Source: Bacteroidales bacterium (GTDB taxonomy: Bacteria > Bacteroidota > Bacteroidia > Bacteroidales > UBA10428). From it: 64,000 nucleotides of DNA. The stretch is from positions 30,176 through 94,175 of the forward strand of contig JAFGQO010000075.1 of NCBI GenBank assembly GCA_016935615.1. Direction: 5' to 3'. The number at the start of each line of letters is the position of its first letter. The stretch's first letter is position 1. The notes under the pieces were generated by a model, which made no database searches, was not told the origin of the DNA, and saw only the letters and a program-made list of their open reading frames with translations. The position numbers were made by a program, and so were the translations under genes. Of this stretch, positions 38,788 to 48,059 are shown piece by piece.

Positions 38788-39840
38788 TTATAATTCAGAT
38801 ACATCATATGATTTCAATGGATTGGAGGCAAGTTCTTTGTAGCTATTTCTCATCTTAAAGATATCACAGGCAAGATAAACAGCTTTCCTGAATGAATCAG
38901 GACACGCTTCTCCTTTACCGGAAATTTCAAATGCAGTACCATGTGCAGGGGAAGTTCTTATAACGGACAATCCTGCAGTAAAATTAACTCCCTCTCCAAA
39001 AGAGAGAGATTTGAAAGGGATAAGACCCTGATCGTGATACATTGCAAGAATGCCATCAAATTTTGTGTGCGAACGGGAACCAAAAAAACCATCAGCTGAA
39101 AAAGGTCCGAAAGCCAGAATATTCTCTTCGCGGGCAGCATCAATGGCAGGAACAATTTCCTTTCCTTCATCATCACCTATAAGTCCGCTATCACCCGCAT
39201 GCGGATTCAGACCCAATACTGCAATTCGGGGTTTCCGGATACCAAAATCAATTTTAAGAGAATGGTTCATGATCTTTAATTTATTCATTACTGTATCTTT
39301 CGTAATATACTCCGGAACCTTTACCAAAGGAATATGTCCCGTCACAACCCCAACTTTAAAAGAGTCATTTATCATGAGCATTAACACCCCACTTGATCCA
39401 AAACGATCTTCCAGAAATTCTGTATGTCCTGCAAACGAAAATTTATCTGATTGAATATTCTTTTTATTAATAGGCCCTGTCACCAGCACATCGATCTTCT
39501 TTTCAGAAAGATCCTGAACTGCAACCTCAAGTGCCTGAAAAGAGGCTAAACCCGCAACTGTTGTCGATTTTCCCAGCTCAACACGAATATCTTCATCTAT
39601 ACAACTGATTATATTCGCTCGTTTTGGATTCAATTCATTCGTTGATTTTATTAAATTGAAACTAAAATTATCAATATTAAGTGCTTTTCGATGGTAAGCA
39701 GCCACTTTAGGAGAACCATAAACAACCGGGATGCAGGAATCAAAAATCCTGCTGTCCATCAAAGCTTTAATAATTACCTCATAACTTATGCTGTTAATAT
39801 CTCCATGTGTTATGCCAACAACAACTTTATTGTGTTTCAT
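38788..39840 (-). CDS. pdxA: 4-hydroxythreonine-4-phosphate dehydrogenase
   Basis: The 350-residue product has PdxA motifs: GITHGDINSISYEVIIKAL at the N-terminus and the metal-binding His sites in GHTEFLEDRF, NPHAGDSGLIGDDE and YHDQGLIPFK. It oxidises 4-phosphohydroxy-L-threonine in the DXP-dependent pyridoxal phosphate pathway. The presence of dxr 4 kb away fits the use of DXP in the same cell, though the two genes are not in one transcript. Confidence 0.96.
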   Translation of the reverse strand: MKHNKVVVGITHGDINSISYEVIIKALMDSRIFDSCIPVVYGSPKVAAYHRKALNIDNFSFNLIKSTNELNPKRANIISCIDEDIRVELGKSTTVAGLASFQALEVAVQDLSEKKIDVLVTGPINKKNIQSDKFSFAGHTEFLEDRFGSSGVLMLMINDSFKVGVVTGHIPLVKVPEYITKDTVMNKLKIMNHSLKIDFGIRKPRIAVLGLNPHAGDSGLIGDDEGKEIVPAIDAAREENILAFGPFSADGFFGSRSHTKFDGILAMYHDQGLIPFKSLSFGEGVNFTAGLSVIRTSPAHGTAFEISGKGEACPDSFRKAVYLACDIFKMRNSYKELASNPLKSYDVSEL

Positions 39841-40098
39841 TTTAATCTGATTTTGCTTTTTTTAGGCCCGGTCTCATTACGAATTAATGATCCTTGCCGA
39901 CGATTCCCAAATCAATAAAAGTTGGCTAAAAATAGTAATTCTAAATGAGAAATTTAATGAATAAACAGAGTGCCTGCAGAAAGTTTTATTTTCTTAAAGA
40001 GTATTGCTATCCGTTTCGCTCATAAGAATCCTTTAAAGTTTGTACCTGGAAATGATATGCTCAACAGCATGTCTTTTATACCAAATTAAAAACCCATT

Positions 40099-41088
40099 TT
40101 ATTCAACAATCTCTATCGACAGTACAATTGCTTCAAGCTGTCTGAGCAAATCTCTTTTTTCATGGGCAGGAGCAAATACAAAGCCTTCTATAGTAACCAC
40201 TCTGTTCCTTGTTTCATCAAGTTGAGAAATACTGACAAAAGGGCCACCCATTGCAAGTCCGTCCACCATTTTCCACAATCCTCTGATTTCTGCTGTGTAT
40301 TTGTTTTTTAATCTGTATTCACTAAATATCGGGGGATACAAAGCTTCAGTGGTCATATAGGAGCCTTCAATCTCTCCTGATACATACTTCTTTAAAATCT
40401 TATTCCGCTTGTCAACCAGGTAGTCGCTTGTGAATGTATTTTCATCTGTATATTTGTATGAATACACAAAAATTCCCTGAATAATATCCCTGTATTCATG
40501 TGATATCCATATAAAATCAGATTTTTCGACATCCATCTTATACCCTCTTGGAACATTCAATCCGATAAAATATTTTTCTTCCAGCTTTTCCCGGATCTTC
40601 TCATCTCTGGTAGCTTTGTATGTCTGCATCAAACGCTTCCTTTCCGTGTCGGATAACAGTGCCAGAATTTTATTGCTGTTGTTATTTACCAGATCAACGA
40701 AAGCTGAATCAGAAGAAGCCAGAACACTTATTATTAGTTGTGATTTTGCCCAGGTGTTTTTATGGACAAGTATTTTTGATTCGGGCTGATCGGCACCTAT
40801 TTTTGCAATTATGATATTCCTCTGTGTTTTATATGTTTTCCCAAATCCAGCATGGTTTATCTGCAATATATCATAACTGGGTTCATCCTGTGGCAGCCCG
40901 TCAAAAGGTGTATAGAGTGTGTTTTTTATTGCATTCCCGGGTGCCCCTTCCCACAGTTTTGTATTCATCACCAGCAATATATCTCCCGGTGAACCGGAGG
41001 AGGCTGGTTGCAAAGAATATCTTTCAGAATCAAGACAGGAAGCAAGAGACAATAAGACTAGCAGGTTTAAATAATATTTTGACACCAT
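40099..41088 (-). CDS. DUF4837-family lipoprotein
   Basis: The 329-residue product begins with a lipoprotein signal peptide (LSLASC, Cys18). It continues as a DUF4837 protein, with GDILLVMNTKLWEGAPGNAIK, HAGFGKTYKTQRNIIIAKI and WKMVDGLAMGGPFVSI. The family is largely confined to Bacteroidota and has no known function. It is followed after 98 bases by the lytic transglycosylase gene, which hints at an envelope role. Confidence 0.88.
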   Translation of the reverse strand: MVSKYYLNLLVLLSLASCLDSERYSLQPASSGSPGDILLVMNTKLWEGAPGNAIKNTLYTPFDGLPQDEPSYDILQINHAGFGKTYKTQRNIIIAKIGADQPESKILVHKNTWAKSQLIISVLASSDSAFVDLVNNNSNKILALLSDTERKRLMQTYKATRDEKIREKLEEKYFIGLNVPRGYKMDVEKSDFIWISHEYRDIIQGIFVYSYKYTDENTFTSDYLVDKRNKILKKYVSGEIEGSYMTTEALYPPIFSEYRLKNKYTAEIRGLWKMVDGLAMGGPFVSISQLDETRNRVVTIEGFVFAPAHEKRDLLRQLEAIVLSIEIVE

Positions 41089-41186
41089 AATGCATATGTA
41101 TTTAAAATTCGAAGTATCTAAATTATTACAAAAAACCTGCCGATTGGCATTTTTTCTTTAGTCTCTTTGATCCTGATTTTTCCGGA

Positions 41187-42371
41187 TCAGTTCAGATGAT
41201 CATTTTTTACCCATATTTCCAATGTTTGTCCGGGAAAAAGATTAAAATTCTGAAGCTGGTTCCATGCCTTGATATTTTCAACAGTACATTTGTAATTTAT
41301 CGCAATTTTATGAAAATATTCACCCGGTTTTACAACGTGTATGATTTTTTCTCTGTCTGTGGTACTGCCTGCATTGGAAAGAAGTGTATTATAATCAGTT
41401 TTTGGTACAATATAGCCTATAATTCTGTTTTCATACCTTAAATAATCCTCTGCCTTTTCTTTTGGCAACACCAATATACATGGTTCCTCAAGATTTGGAA
41501 TAAATCCTCGTTTGTATACAGGATTTAACTCCTCAAGTTTAGAAACCGGCAAATTCAGAACTTTTGAAATTTGTTCAAAAGAAACAGCATACCGGATATG
41601 CAATGTATCCGTATCCTGAAATATGGATTCAGTCAGCTGGTATTCAATACCGTGCATACCATAATAATTCATCAGGTAATTCATTGCAATAAAAGCCGGT
41701 ACATAATTGCTTGTCTGGGCTGAAAGATAAGGCCTGATCTCCCAATAATCCGTTTTTCCTCCGGAACGTTCCATAGCTTTTCTCACTTCGCCCGGACCAC
41801 CATTATAGCTCGCTATTACAAGGTTCCAATCATGAAATGTATCAAACAAATAACGAAGGTATTTGCATGCAGCTTCCGTCGATTTATATGAATCCCTTCT
41901 TTCATCGATGTATGAATTTACATCCAGATCAACCAGCGTACAGGTATTATAGAGAAACTGCCACATGCCAACAGCCCCTGATTTTGATTTTGCAAAAGGA
42001 TTTAATCCTGATTCAACAACAGCCATATATTTCAATTCAAGAGGCAGATCGTATTTGTCCATAATCTCTTCAATCAATGGAAAGTATTTTTCCGAACGTT
42101 CTAGCAGGGTGATTAATTCATTTCTTCTTCCCTTTAAGAACCAGTCAATATACTGCCTGACATCATTGTTGTAAACCAGATCAATCGGAGTCTGTTTGTT
42201 CAGCTTTTCAATATAGTAATCATACGATATATTCGGAGAGCCTTCTTCACCAGGGTTCTGATTCGCAGAAGATATTTCTCCGATTATTATTGTATAAGAG
42301 GGTTGCCCGGTCAGGCAAACAGAATGAATAAGAAGGACATAAAACAGATAAGGAATTTTTCTCTTCCTCAT
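41187..42371 (-). CDS. Membrane-bound lytic transglycosylase with two LysM domains (MltD-like)
   Basis: The 394-residue product has a signal peptide (about residues 1-22). An SLT domain follows, with catalytic Glu120 in AVVESGLNP, GAVGMWQF and NLVIASYNGGPGEV. Two LysM peptidoglycan-binding repeats come next, near residues 255-300 (YAVSFEQISKVLNLPVSKL) and 345-390 (HVVKPGEYFHKIAINYKC). It cuts the glycan strand with 1,6-anhydro ring formation. The cysteine in the signal peptide (SVCLTG) is not a convincing lipobox. Confidence 0.93.
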   Translation of the reverse strand: MRKRKIPYLFYVLLIHSVCLTGQPSYTIIIGEISSANQNPGEEGSPNISYDYYIEKLNKQTPIDLVYNNDVRQYIDWFLKGRRNELITLLERSEKYFPLIEEIMDKYDLPLELKYMAVVESGLNPFAKSKSGAVGMWQFLYNTCTLVDLDVNSYIDERRDSYKSTEAACKYLRYLFDTFHDWNLVIASYNGGPGEVRKAMERSGGKTDYWEIRPYLSAQTSNYVPAFIAMNYLMNYYGMHGIEYQLTESIFQDTDTLHIRYAVSFEQISKVLNLPVSKLEELNPVYKRGFIPNLEEPCILVLPKEKAEDYLRYENRIIGYIVPKTDYNTLLSNAGSTTDREKIIHVVKPGEYFHKIAINYKCTVENIKAWNQLQNFNLFPGQTLEIWVKNDHLN

Positions 42372-42416
42372 TGGTGATAAGTAAAAATATGTTTAGTAAA
42401 TAGGGGTTACTTCCTG

Positions 42417-42623
42417 TTATTCTTTTTCTTTATCGATGGATTTTGAATTTTCATTTTTGGGCGCATCATCTTCTTTTGTTGCCTTCTTAAATTCTTTCAT
42501 TCCCTGACCCAAACCACGCATCAATTCCGGAATTTTTCTGCCTCCGAACAATAGAAGAAGGATGATTACAATGATAATGATCTCAAAAGGGCCCGGGGCA
42601 CCAAGTAAAAAAATAGTTGCCAT
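42417..42623 (-). CDS. tatA: Twin-arginine translocase subunit TatA/E
   Basis: The 68-residue product has one membrane helix (FEIIIIVIILLLLFGG). The hinge FGGRKIPELMRGLGQGMKEFKKA and an acidic/basic tail follow. It forms the translocation patch of the Tat system for folded proteins. TatC is not in the window. It lies between rseP and the transglycosylase with short gaps (30 and 45 bases). Confidence 0.95.
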   Translation of the reverse strand: MATIFLLGAPGPFEIIIIVIILLLLFGGRKIPELMRGLGQGMKEFKKATKEDDAPKNENSKSIDKEKE

Positions 42624-42653
42624 TTCTCTCAGGTGTTTTTATCAAAGGTAATA

Positions 42654-44021
42654 CTATTTTCCCATCAATTGAAGAATCAACCGGTAAATATCATTGCCAT
42701 TGGCATACAATATAAGAAACAGGATTAAGACCATACCTATAATCTGGGCATATTCAAGGAATTTCTCTCCCGGCTTACGTCCGGTAACCATTTCATAAAT
42801 TAAAAAAGCAACATGCCCTCCATCAAGAGCCGGAATGGGCAATATATTTATAAATGCCAGCATCAATGACAAAAGTGCAGTAATGGTCCAGAATGTTTCC
42901 CAGTGCCATTGTGGAGGAAACAAACCTCCAATAGCTCCAAAACCGCCAAGCCCTTTATGCGCTCCGGTTTTAAAATTCAAAACCAGTTTGATTTGCCGGA
43001 TATAAGAAGTCAGTTCTTCTTTTGCTCTTATGAAACCTGCAGGGATAGATTCGAGAAAATTGTATTCTTTTGTCGCTAAGGTATAATAGCCAAGTTTTTC
43101 CAATTGATTGTATCCCGGGAATCCTATTTCAACACCAATCTTTCCTGATTCACTGAGGGTAACAGCATAATTGTATAATTTATCTTTTCGTTTAACCACT
43201 ATCGGAATTTCCCTGCCTTTCAGCGAATCAAGTATTGCCGGAACCTGATCATAATATTTTATGGGTATTCCGTTCAGACTCACTACCTGATCCTTTGGTT
43301 GTAAACCTGAGTTTATGTTTTGAGAAGTGTCAGGAATTTTTGAAATGAAAAAAGGCATGCGGGGAGAAAGTAATGCCCCCTTGTTATGAATCCGGTTGTC
43401 AGCAATCTGTCCTGCAAAATCTTCCGGAATGACGAGTGTTGTGTCCTTTCCGTTTCGCTCAATTTTCATAGTGCCTCCAAACAACATTTCTTCAAGAATA
43501 TCTTTGTAAAAGACTTCGGGCACCTTGCCATTTACAGATAACACCTTATCTCCGGTTTCCAGTCCAATCTCATTCATGAGCGAATCAACAACCCAGATCC
43601 CGTCTTTCAGGTTCTCGTTGGGAAGGTATTTTTCTCCCCAGGTAAAAAGAACAAAAGCAAAAATTACAAAGCCCAGAAGAAGATTTACCATGACCCCTCC
43701 CAGCATGATCAACAACCGCTGCCATGAAGGTTTTGATCTGAACTCATAAGGCTGTGCAGGTTTTTTAAGTTGTTCCTTATCCATTGATTCATCGATCATT
43801 CCCGAGATTTTTACATAGCCACCCAGAGGCAGCCAGCCTATCCCGTATTCCGTATCTCCTTTTTTCAGTTTGAACAAAGAAAACCAGGGATCAAAAAAAA
43901 GATAGAATTTTTCTACCCTTGTTTTAAAAAGTCTTGCAAAAATGAAATGTCCCAGTTCATGAAGTATTATTAATATTGAAAGTGATAACAGCAACTGTCC
44001 GATTTGGATTAAAATTTTCAT
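42654..44021 (-). CDS. rseP: Site-2 intramembrane metalloprotease RseP
   Basis: The 455-residue protein has the zinc site HELGH (residues 21-25) in the first helix and the second motif NILPIPALDGGH near the C-terminus. PDZ-type sequence lies between (ETGDKVLSVNGKVPE and LQPKDQVVSLNGIPIKYYD). It cleaves anti-sigma factors and signal-peptide remnants within the membrane. The dxr gene upstream (127-bp gap) is its common neighbour in bacteria. Confidence 0.96.
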   Translation of the reverse strand: MKILIQIGQLLLSLSILIILHELGHFIFARLFKTRVEKFYLFFDPWFSLFKLKKGDTEYGIGWLPLGGYVKISGMIDESMDKEQLKKPAQPYEFRSKPSWQRLLIMLGGVMVNLLLGFVIFAFVLFTWGEKYLPNENLKDGIWVVDSLMNEIGLETGDKVLSVNGKVPEVFYKDILEEMLFGGTMKIERNGKDTTLVIPEDFAGQIADNRIHNKGALLSPRMPFFISKIPDTSQNINSGLQPKDQVVSLNGIPIKYYDQVPAILDSLKGREIPIVVKRKDKLYNYAVTLSESGKIGVEIGFPGYNQLEKLGYYTLATKEYNFLESIPAGFIRAKEELTSYIRQIKLVLNFKTGAHKGLGGFGAIGGLFPPQWHWETFWTITALLSLMLAFINILPIPALDGGHVAFLIYEMVTGRKPGEKFLEYAQIIGMVLILFLILYANGNDIYRLILQLMGK

Positions 44022-44148
44022 GCTACGTTAGTTAATTCGTGGAAACCAGTTCAACACAATCAATTTCTGATTGGTCACCTCAGAACATATTCTATTCCGG
44101 CCCTGCAAAAATAGAACATTTGAATAGAACGCCAAGCATGCATCTGAC

Positions 44149-45297
44149 TTATATTAATTTCAATGCTAGCCTGCGTGCCAAAGTATCGGATTCTTTATAA
44201 TCGATCAGAGTTGGATGTTTAATGAAATCTATTTCATTCATTGTTTCCTCGATAAGTTCAGGCATCCTGACGAAAGACAGAGAATCATGCAAAAAAGCAT
44301 CTACAGCAACTTCATTGGCCGCATTCATGATACATGGCATATTGCCTCCCTGTCGCATTGCATTGAAAGCAATGTCTAAACTTTTAAAGAGCCTGATGTC
44401 CGGTTTTTCAAAATGCAACTCCGGATAATCAATGAAAGAAAACCGTGGAAAATGATTTGGAATCCGATCAGGGTAGCCTAATGCATACTGTATAGGAAAG
44501 CGCATATCAGGCAGCCCCATCTGAGCTTTCATCGATCCATCATAAAACTGAACAATAGAATGTACAATCGATTCCGGATGCACAATGACTTCAATTTTCT
44601 CCGGATCAAGATGAAACAACCATTTGGCTTCAATAGCTTCCAGACCTTTATTCATTAGCGAAGCCGAATCAATCGTAACTTTATCTCCCATACACCAATT
44701 GGGGTGATCAAGTGCCTGACTTTTGGTTACATTTTTAAGTTGTTCGGTCGTCATGCCTCTGAATGGTCCGCCTGAAGCTGTAAGATAGATTTTTTCAACC
44801 GTACTGTCCGACTCCCCTGCAAGACATTGAAAAACAGCTGAGTGTTCCGAATCTACCGGGTAAACAGAACAATTGTATTGTTTCAGCAACGAAGTAATCA
44901 GTTCGCCCGCTACAACAAGGGTTTCTTTATTAGCCAGGGCAATATCCTTTCCGGCCTTAATCGCACTAACAGTTGGTAAGAGCCCGGCAAATCCAACAAG
45001 AGCAGAAACAACTATGTCTGCTTCCTCAACCTGAACGATCTCTTCAAGCATCTTTTCCCCTGCATGGATTTCCATATCCATTGAATACAAAGCTTCTTTT
45101 AACAGGTCGTAATGTTCACCATTACTGATCACAACATGTTTAGGCTTAAACTGAATGGCTTGTTTGACCAATAATTCCACATTGTTACGAGCGGTCAGAA
45201 CAACAACTTCGAACAATTCCGGATGTTCCGATATAACCTGAAGAGATTGAGTGCCAATCGAACCCGTCGATCCAAGTATTGCAACTTTTTTAATCAT
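44149..45297 (-). CDS. dxr: 1-deoxy-D-xylulose-5-phosphate reductoisomerase
   Basis: The 382-residue product has the NADPH loop GSTGSIGTQSL (residues 9-19) and ALANKETLVVAG. The metal/substrate residues lie in PVDSEHSAVFQCL and TASGGPFRGM. LMNKGLEAIEAKWLF follows. It makes methylerythritol 4-phosphate, the committed step of the MEP isoprenoid pathway. It lies 21 bases after the M23 peptidase gene and is co-oriented with rseP. Confidence 0.97.
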   Translation of the reverse strand: MIKKVAILGSTGSIGTQSLQVISEHPELFEVVVLTARNNVELLVKQAIQFKPKHVVISNGEHYDLLKEALYSMDMEIHAGEKMLEEIVQVEEADIVVSALVGFAGLLPTVSAIKAGKDIALANKETLVVAGELITSLLKQYNCSVYPVDSEHSAVFQCLAGESDSTVEKIYLTASGGPFRGMTTEQLKNVTKSQALDHPNWCMGDKVTIDSASLMNKGLEAIEAKWLFHLDPEKIEVIVHPESIVHSIVQFYDGSMKAQMGLPDMRFPIQYALGYPDRIPNHFPRFSFIDYPELHFEKPDIRLFKSLDIAFNAMRQGGNMPCIMNAANEVAVDAFLHDSLSFVRMPELIEETMNEIDFIKHPTLIDYKESDTLARRLALKLI

Positions 45298-45318
45298 TTG
45301 GGTGTTTGAAGTATACCG

Positions 45319-46185
45319 TTAAAACGAAATATAGTCTTCAGGATTCAGAGGAATTCCATTGTACCACAGTTCGAAATGCAAATGAGGCCCTGTTGTCAGT
45401 TCACCTGAATTCCCGATGATGGCAATAGGTTCGCCAACTTTTACATAATCTCCGACACGTTTAAGTAATTCGGCGTTATGCTTATAAACTGAAATTAAAT
45501 TGTTCTCGTGTTGAATCTGAATGACCCAACCTGTTTCAAGGGTCCATGATGCCATTATTACTGTTCCGTCCAAAGTGGATTTTACAATTTCATTTGATCC
45601 TGCAACTATGTCTGTGCCATAGTGATTTTTGACAGTATTGAATGAATTTGTAACCAACCCTTTTACGGGAGGGAAAAAATGAACCTGTGAAATCCCTTTA
45701 AGGGGTCTTTTGCTCCCATTGTTATGAATTGAAAATTTATTTTCCTGTTCAAAGTATTCTCTTAATAATGAATCTTCAACTGAACGTGAAAAATTTATGT
45801 TATCATAATTTACATTCGTATCTCCAAGGTTGTCGTAATTTTTTGGTTCTTTTCCGGAAACAATCCGATTGATATTCTCAATATACAGATCCCTTCGTGC
45901 CAGCTCAATGTCGAGAGAATCAAGTCTTTGTTTATTTGCAAGACTATATCTGATGGTATTTTCATCGGGATACCCGGGAATAAATTCTCTTACCGGCGTA
46001 TAGACAATGATAGAAATCACAATGGCAAGAAAAAGAAATACGGTCAATCCTCCCCATGCCAATACATTCATTCTCGACAGTCTCAGGTTCAATACTTCTT
46101 CATAGGTTTCGTCCCGGTATACTGAAAGCCTGTACTTATGCCGAAGTTTCTGAAAAAATGTTTTCCTGTTTTTATTCTGATCCAT
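45319..46185 (-). CDS. M23-family (LytM) metallopeptidase, membrane anchored
   Basis: The product has about 288 residues. A cytoplasmic N-terminus is followed by one membrane helix (about residues 33-55, GGLTVFLFLAIVISIIVYTP) and a linker. The LytM domain has NHYGTDIV and the zinc motif HLH in GPHLHFELWYNG near the C-terminus. Both zinc motifs are complete, so endopeptidase activity on peptidoglycan cross-links is expected. The second Met (46185) was chosen because a -7 box lies so close that the first Met would leave almost no leader. Confidence 0.92.
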   Translation of the reverse strand: MDQNKNRKTFFQKLRHKYRLSVYRDETYEEVLNLRLSRMNVLAWGGLTVFLFLAIVISIIVYTPVREFIPGYPDENTIRYSLANKQRLDSLDIELARRDLYIENINRIVSGKEPKNYDNLGDTNVNYDNINFSRSVEDSLLREYFEQENKFSIHNNGSKRPLKGISQVHFFPPVKGLVTNSFNTVKNHYGTDIVAGSNEIVKSTLDGTVIMASWTLETGWVIQIQHENNLISVYKHNAELLKRVGDYVKVGEPIAIIGNSGELTTGPHLHFELWYNGIPLNPEDYISF

Positions 46186-46201
46186 TATCAATCCGTTTCC
46201 A

Positions 46202-46209
46202 CAAATATA
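46202..46209 (-). promoter_or_regulatory. Candidate -7 box of the M23 peptidase/dxr transcript
   Basis: On the minus strand TATATTTG is an exact match to TAnnTTTG, 16 bases before the chosen start. No TTTG was found at -33. Confidence 0.35.
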
Positions 46210-46300
46210 TAAAAGAAACTTTCAGGAAGGTATTTTTCTCCTTAGAACTATTGCACCCGTTATGATGATATCTTAATTAATATCCTTTACGCAATTAATA

Positions 46301-46327
46301 AAAAAAGGGAGCTGCAGCTCCCTTTTC
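46301..46327 (-). terminator. Terminator of the susCD operon
   Basis: GGGAGCTGCAGCTCCC is a perfect 16-base palindrome, extended by AAA/TTT and ending in a run of T on the minus strand. It lies about 30 bases past the SusD stop. Confidence 0.85.
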
Positions 46328-46357
46328 ACTATTTTAAAGACTAACTGAATGTGTTTA

Positions 46358-48037
46358 TTATCTCCAGCCCTGGTATTGTTCAAGTGTAGGAACACGGTCA
46401 ACTTCCGTTAAAGGAATCGGGAAGAAATCATACTTGGGTGATTCAAACTGTACAGTATAACCTATGCCAAGCAAGTGACCGTCAAGTTCCTGTTCAGCTA
46501 TTCCCCAACGCACCAGATCCCAGAATCTGTGACCTTCGCATGCAAGTTCTCTCCGGCGTTCCGAGATCAGTTGTTCCCATGTAACATTGGATGTAAAATC
46601 AGCAGGTACGGTATTTCCGGCTCCACCACACATTCTTGCTCTTGTTCTGATCATGTTTACATAGGTTGTTGCCGTAGCGGCATCTCCTTCTTTAAAAGCA
46701 GCTTCGGCAGCCATCAGAATGACATCGGCATATCGGATCAGACGAACATTTACCGGCCCGTCGGCCCAATGCGAGCGGGTTGACCAGTATTGTTCAGGCG
46801 AAGCTTCATACTTTCTGCAACCTCTGTTCGTAGGTGAAACAGTCGTGTCGATAGGACGCCACATATCTACCGGGTTTCCGTCTATGGTCATGTTCACCAG
46901 GATAGAATCACCAAACTGAGCGGCAACCGTAGCAATTCTCGGATCACCGGCTTCGTATTCGGCCATAAGGTCATCGGTAGGACAGTTAAATCCCCATCCG
47001 AATTCCTGTCCTTCATCATCCAGATTCACATACCTGCGGTTTGTTGTAAAGGCGGTTAATGCATTCCCTCTTGCCTGGATCCAGTCCTGGGGACCATTGA
47101 TGTGCTGAATTTCAAAAACACTTTCCTCACAATTGTCTCCGTCTTCGGTAAATGCATACCGGTAACCGTTTGTTTCAGCTCCCCAGTATGTATCATACGT
47201 ATCGCCATCGATACCTACCAGCCTGTATTGTCCTGAACTGATCACTTCCTCGGCATACTGAAGTGCTTCGTCGTAACGACCTTCAACAGCTCCAAACCTG
47301 ACATCCGATGTCCCGTAATTTTCATTATAGGAAGACTCATACAACAACATTTTTGCCAGCAACGCCTGGGCAGCCCCTTTGGAAGCTCTTCCCACATCGT
47401 CCAGCTGGCTTTTCACCGGAAGAACAGGAATTGCATCGCGCAGATCCTGCTCAATCAGTCCGTACACTTCTTTTACGGTTGATCTTTCAATGCTTGTAAT
47501 CTCATCAATTGAAGGTGGCTCATCAAGCAACGGTACACCTCCATATGCCTGGCACAACATAAAATAATACATGGCTCTCAGGAATTTCACTTCCCCTATA
47601 CGGGTATCTACCCATTCCTGAACTTCATCAGTCTGACCTTCCTTAAGACCTGGGAAATATTTCAAAGACATATTGCAGAAATAAATTCCTTTGTAGAGGT
47701 ATCCCCATATCCTGCGCAGGGTTGTTACATCGCTGGGCTGGTGCAACATCCTGTCCAGGTTTTGGAGTTCCTGTGTATCGGTGGGGTCAGATCCTCCGCA
47801 ATCGGCATCGTCCGATGCAATGCTTCCCATCCCGATCACAAAGTTCAGATCAATGGAACGTACGGCCCCAAGCTGTGAGTAACAGCCTATGGTAGCAGTT
47901 TCCAGATTCCCCAAAGAAGAGTAAAAACTAGCTTCTGTTTCAGCAGCAACCGGCGGAGTGTCAAAGAAACTGTCGCTGCAACTCTGAAAAAACAAGAAGG
48001 TAATAAAAATGCTTATAAAAGTTACTTTGTATTTCAT
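46358..48037 (-). CDS. RagB/SusD-family surface lipoprotein
   Basis: The 559-residue product has a lipoprotein signal peptide (FFQSC, Cys20). The SusD fold follows: an N-terminal FFDTPPVAAETEASFYSSL, TPR-like helices (VKFLRAMYYFMLCQAYGGVPLLDEP), and the C-terminal IRYADVILMAAEAAF, ERRRELACEGHRFWDLVRWG and FFPIPLTEVDRVP. It caps the SusC barrel and binds the glycan. It lies 22 bases downstream of the SusC gene. It is clearly paralogous to the SusD-like product at 58308. Confidence 0.95.
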   Translation of the reverse strand: MKYKVTFISIFITFLFFQSCSDSFFDTPPVAAETEASFYSSLGNLETATIGCYSQLGAVRSIDLNFVIGMGSIASDDADCGGSDPTDTQELQNLDRMLHQPSDVTTLRRIWGYLYKGIYFCNMSLKYFPGLKEGQTDEVQEWVDTRIGEVKFLRAMYYFMLCQAYGGVPLLDEPPSIDEITSIERSTVKEVYGLIEQDLRDAIPVLPVKSQLDDVGRASKGAAQALLAKMLLYESSYNENYGTSDVRFGAVEGRYDEALQYAEEVISSGQYRLVGIDGDTYDTYWGAETNGYRYAFTEDGDNCEESVFEIQHINGPQDWIQARGNALTAFTTNRRYVNLDDEGQEFGWGFNCPTDDLMAEYEAGDPRIATVAAQFGDSILVNMTIDGNPVDMWRPIDTTVSPTNRGCRKYEASPEQYWSTRSHWADGPVNVRLIRYADVILMAAEAAFKEGDAATATTYVNMIRTRARMCGGAGNTVPADFTSNVTWEQLISERRRELACEGHRFWDLVRWGIAEQELDGHLLGIGYTVQFESPKYDFFPIPLTEVDRVPTLEQYQGWR

Positions 48038-48059
48038 TGCAAAATCAGTTTAATCGTGA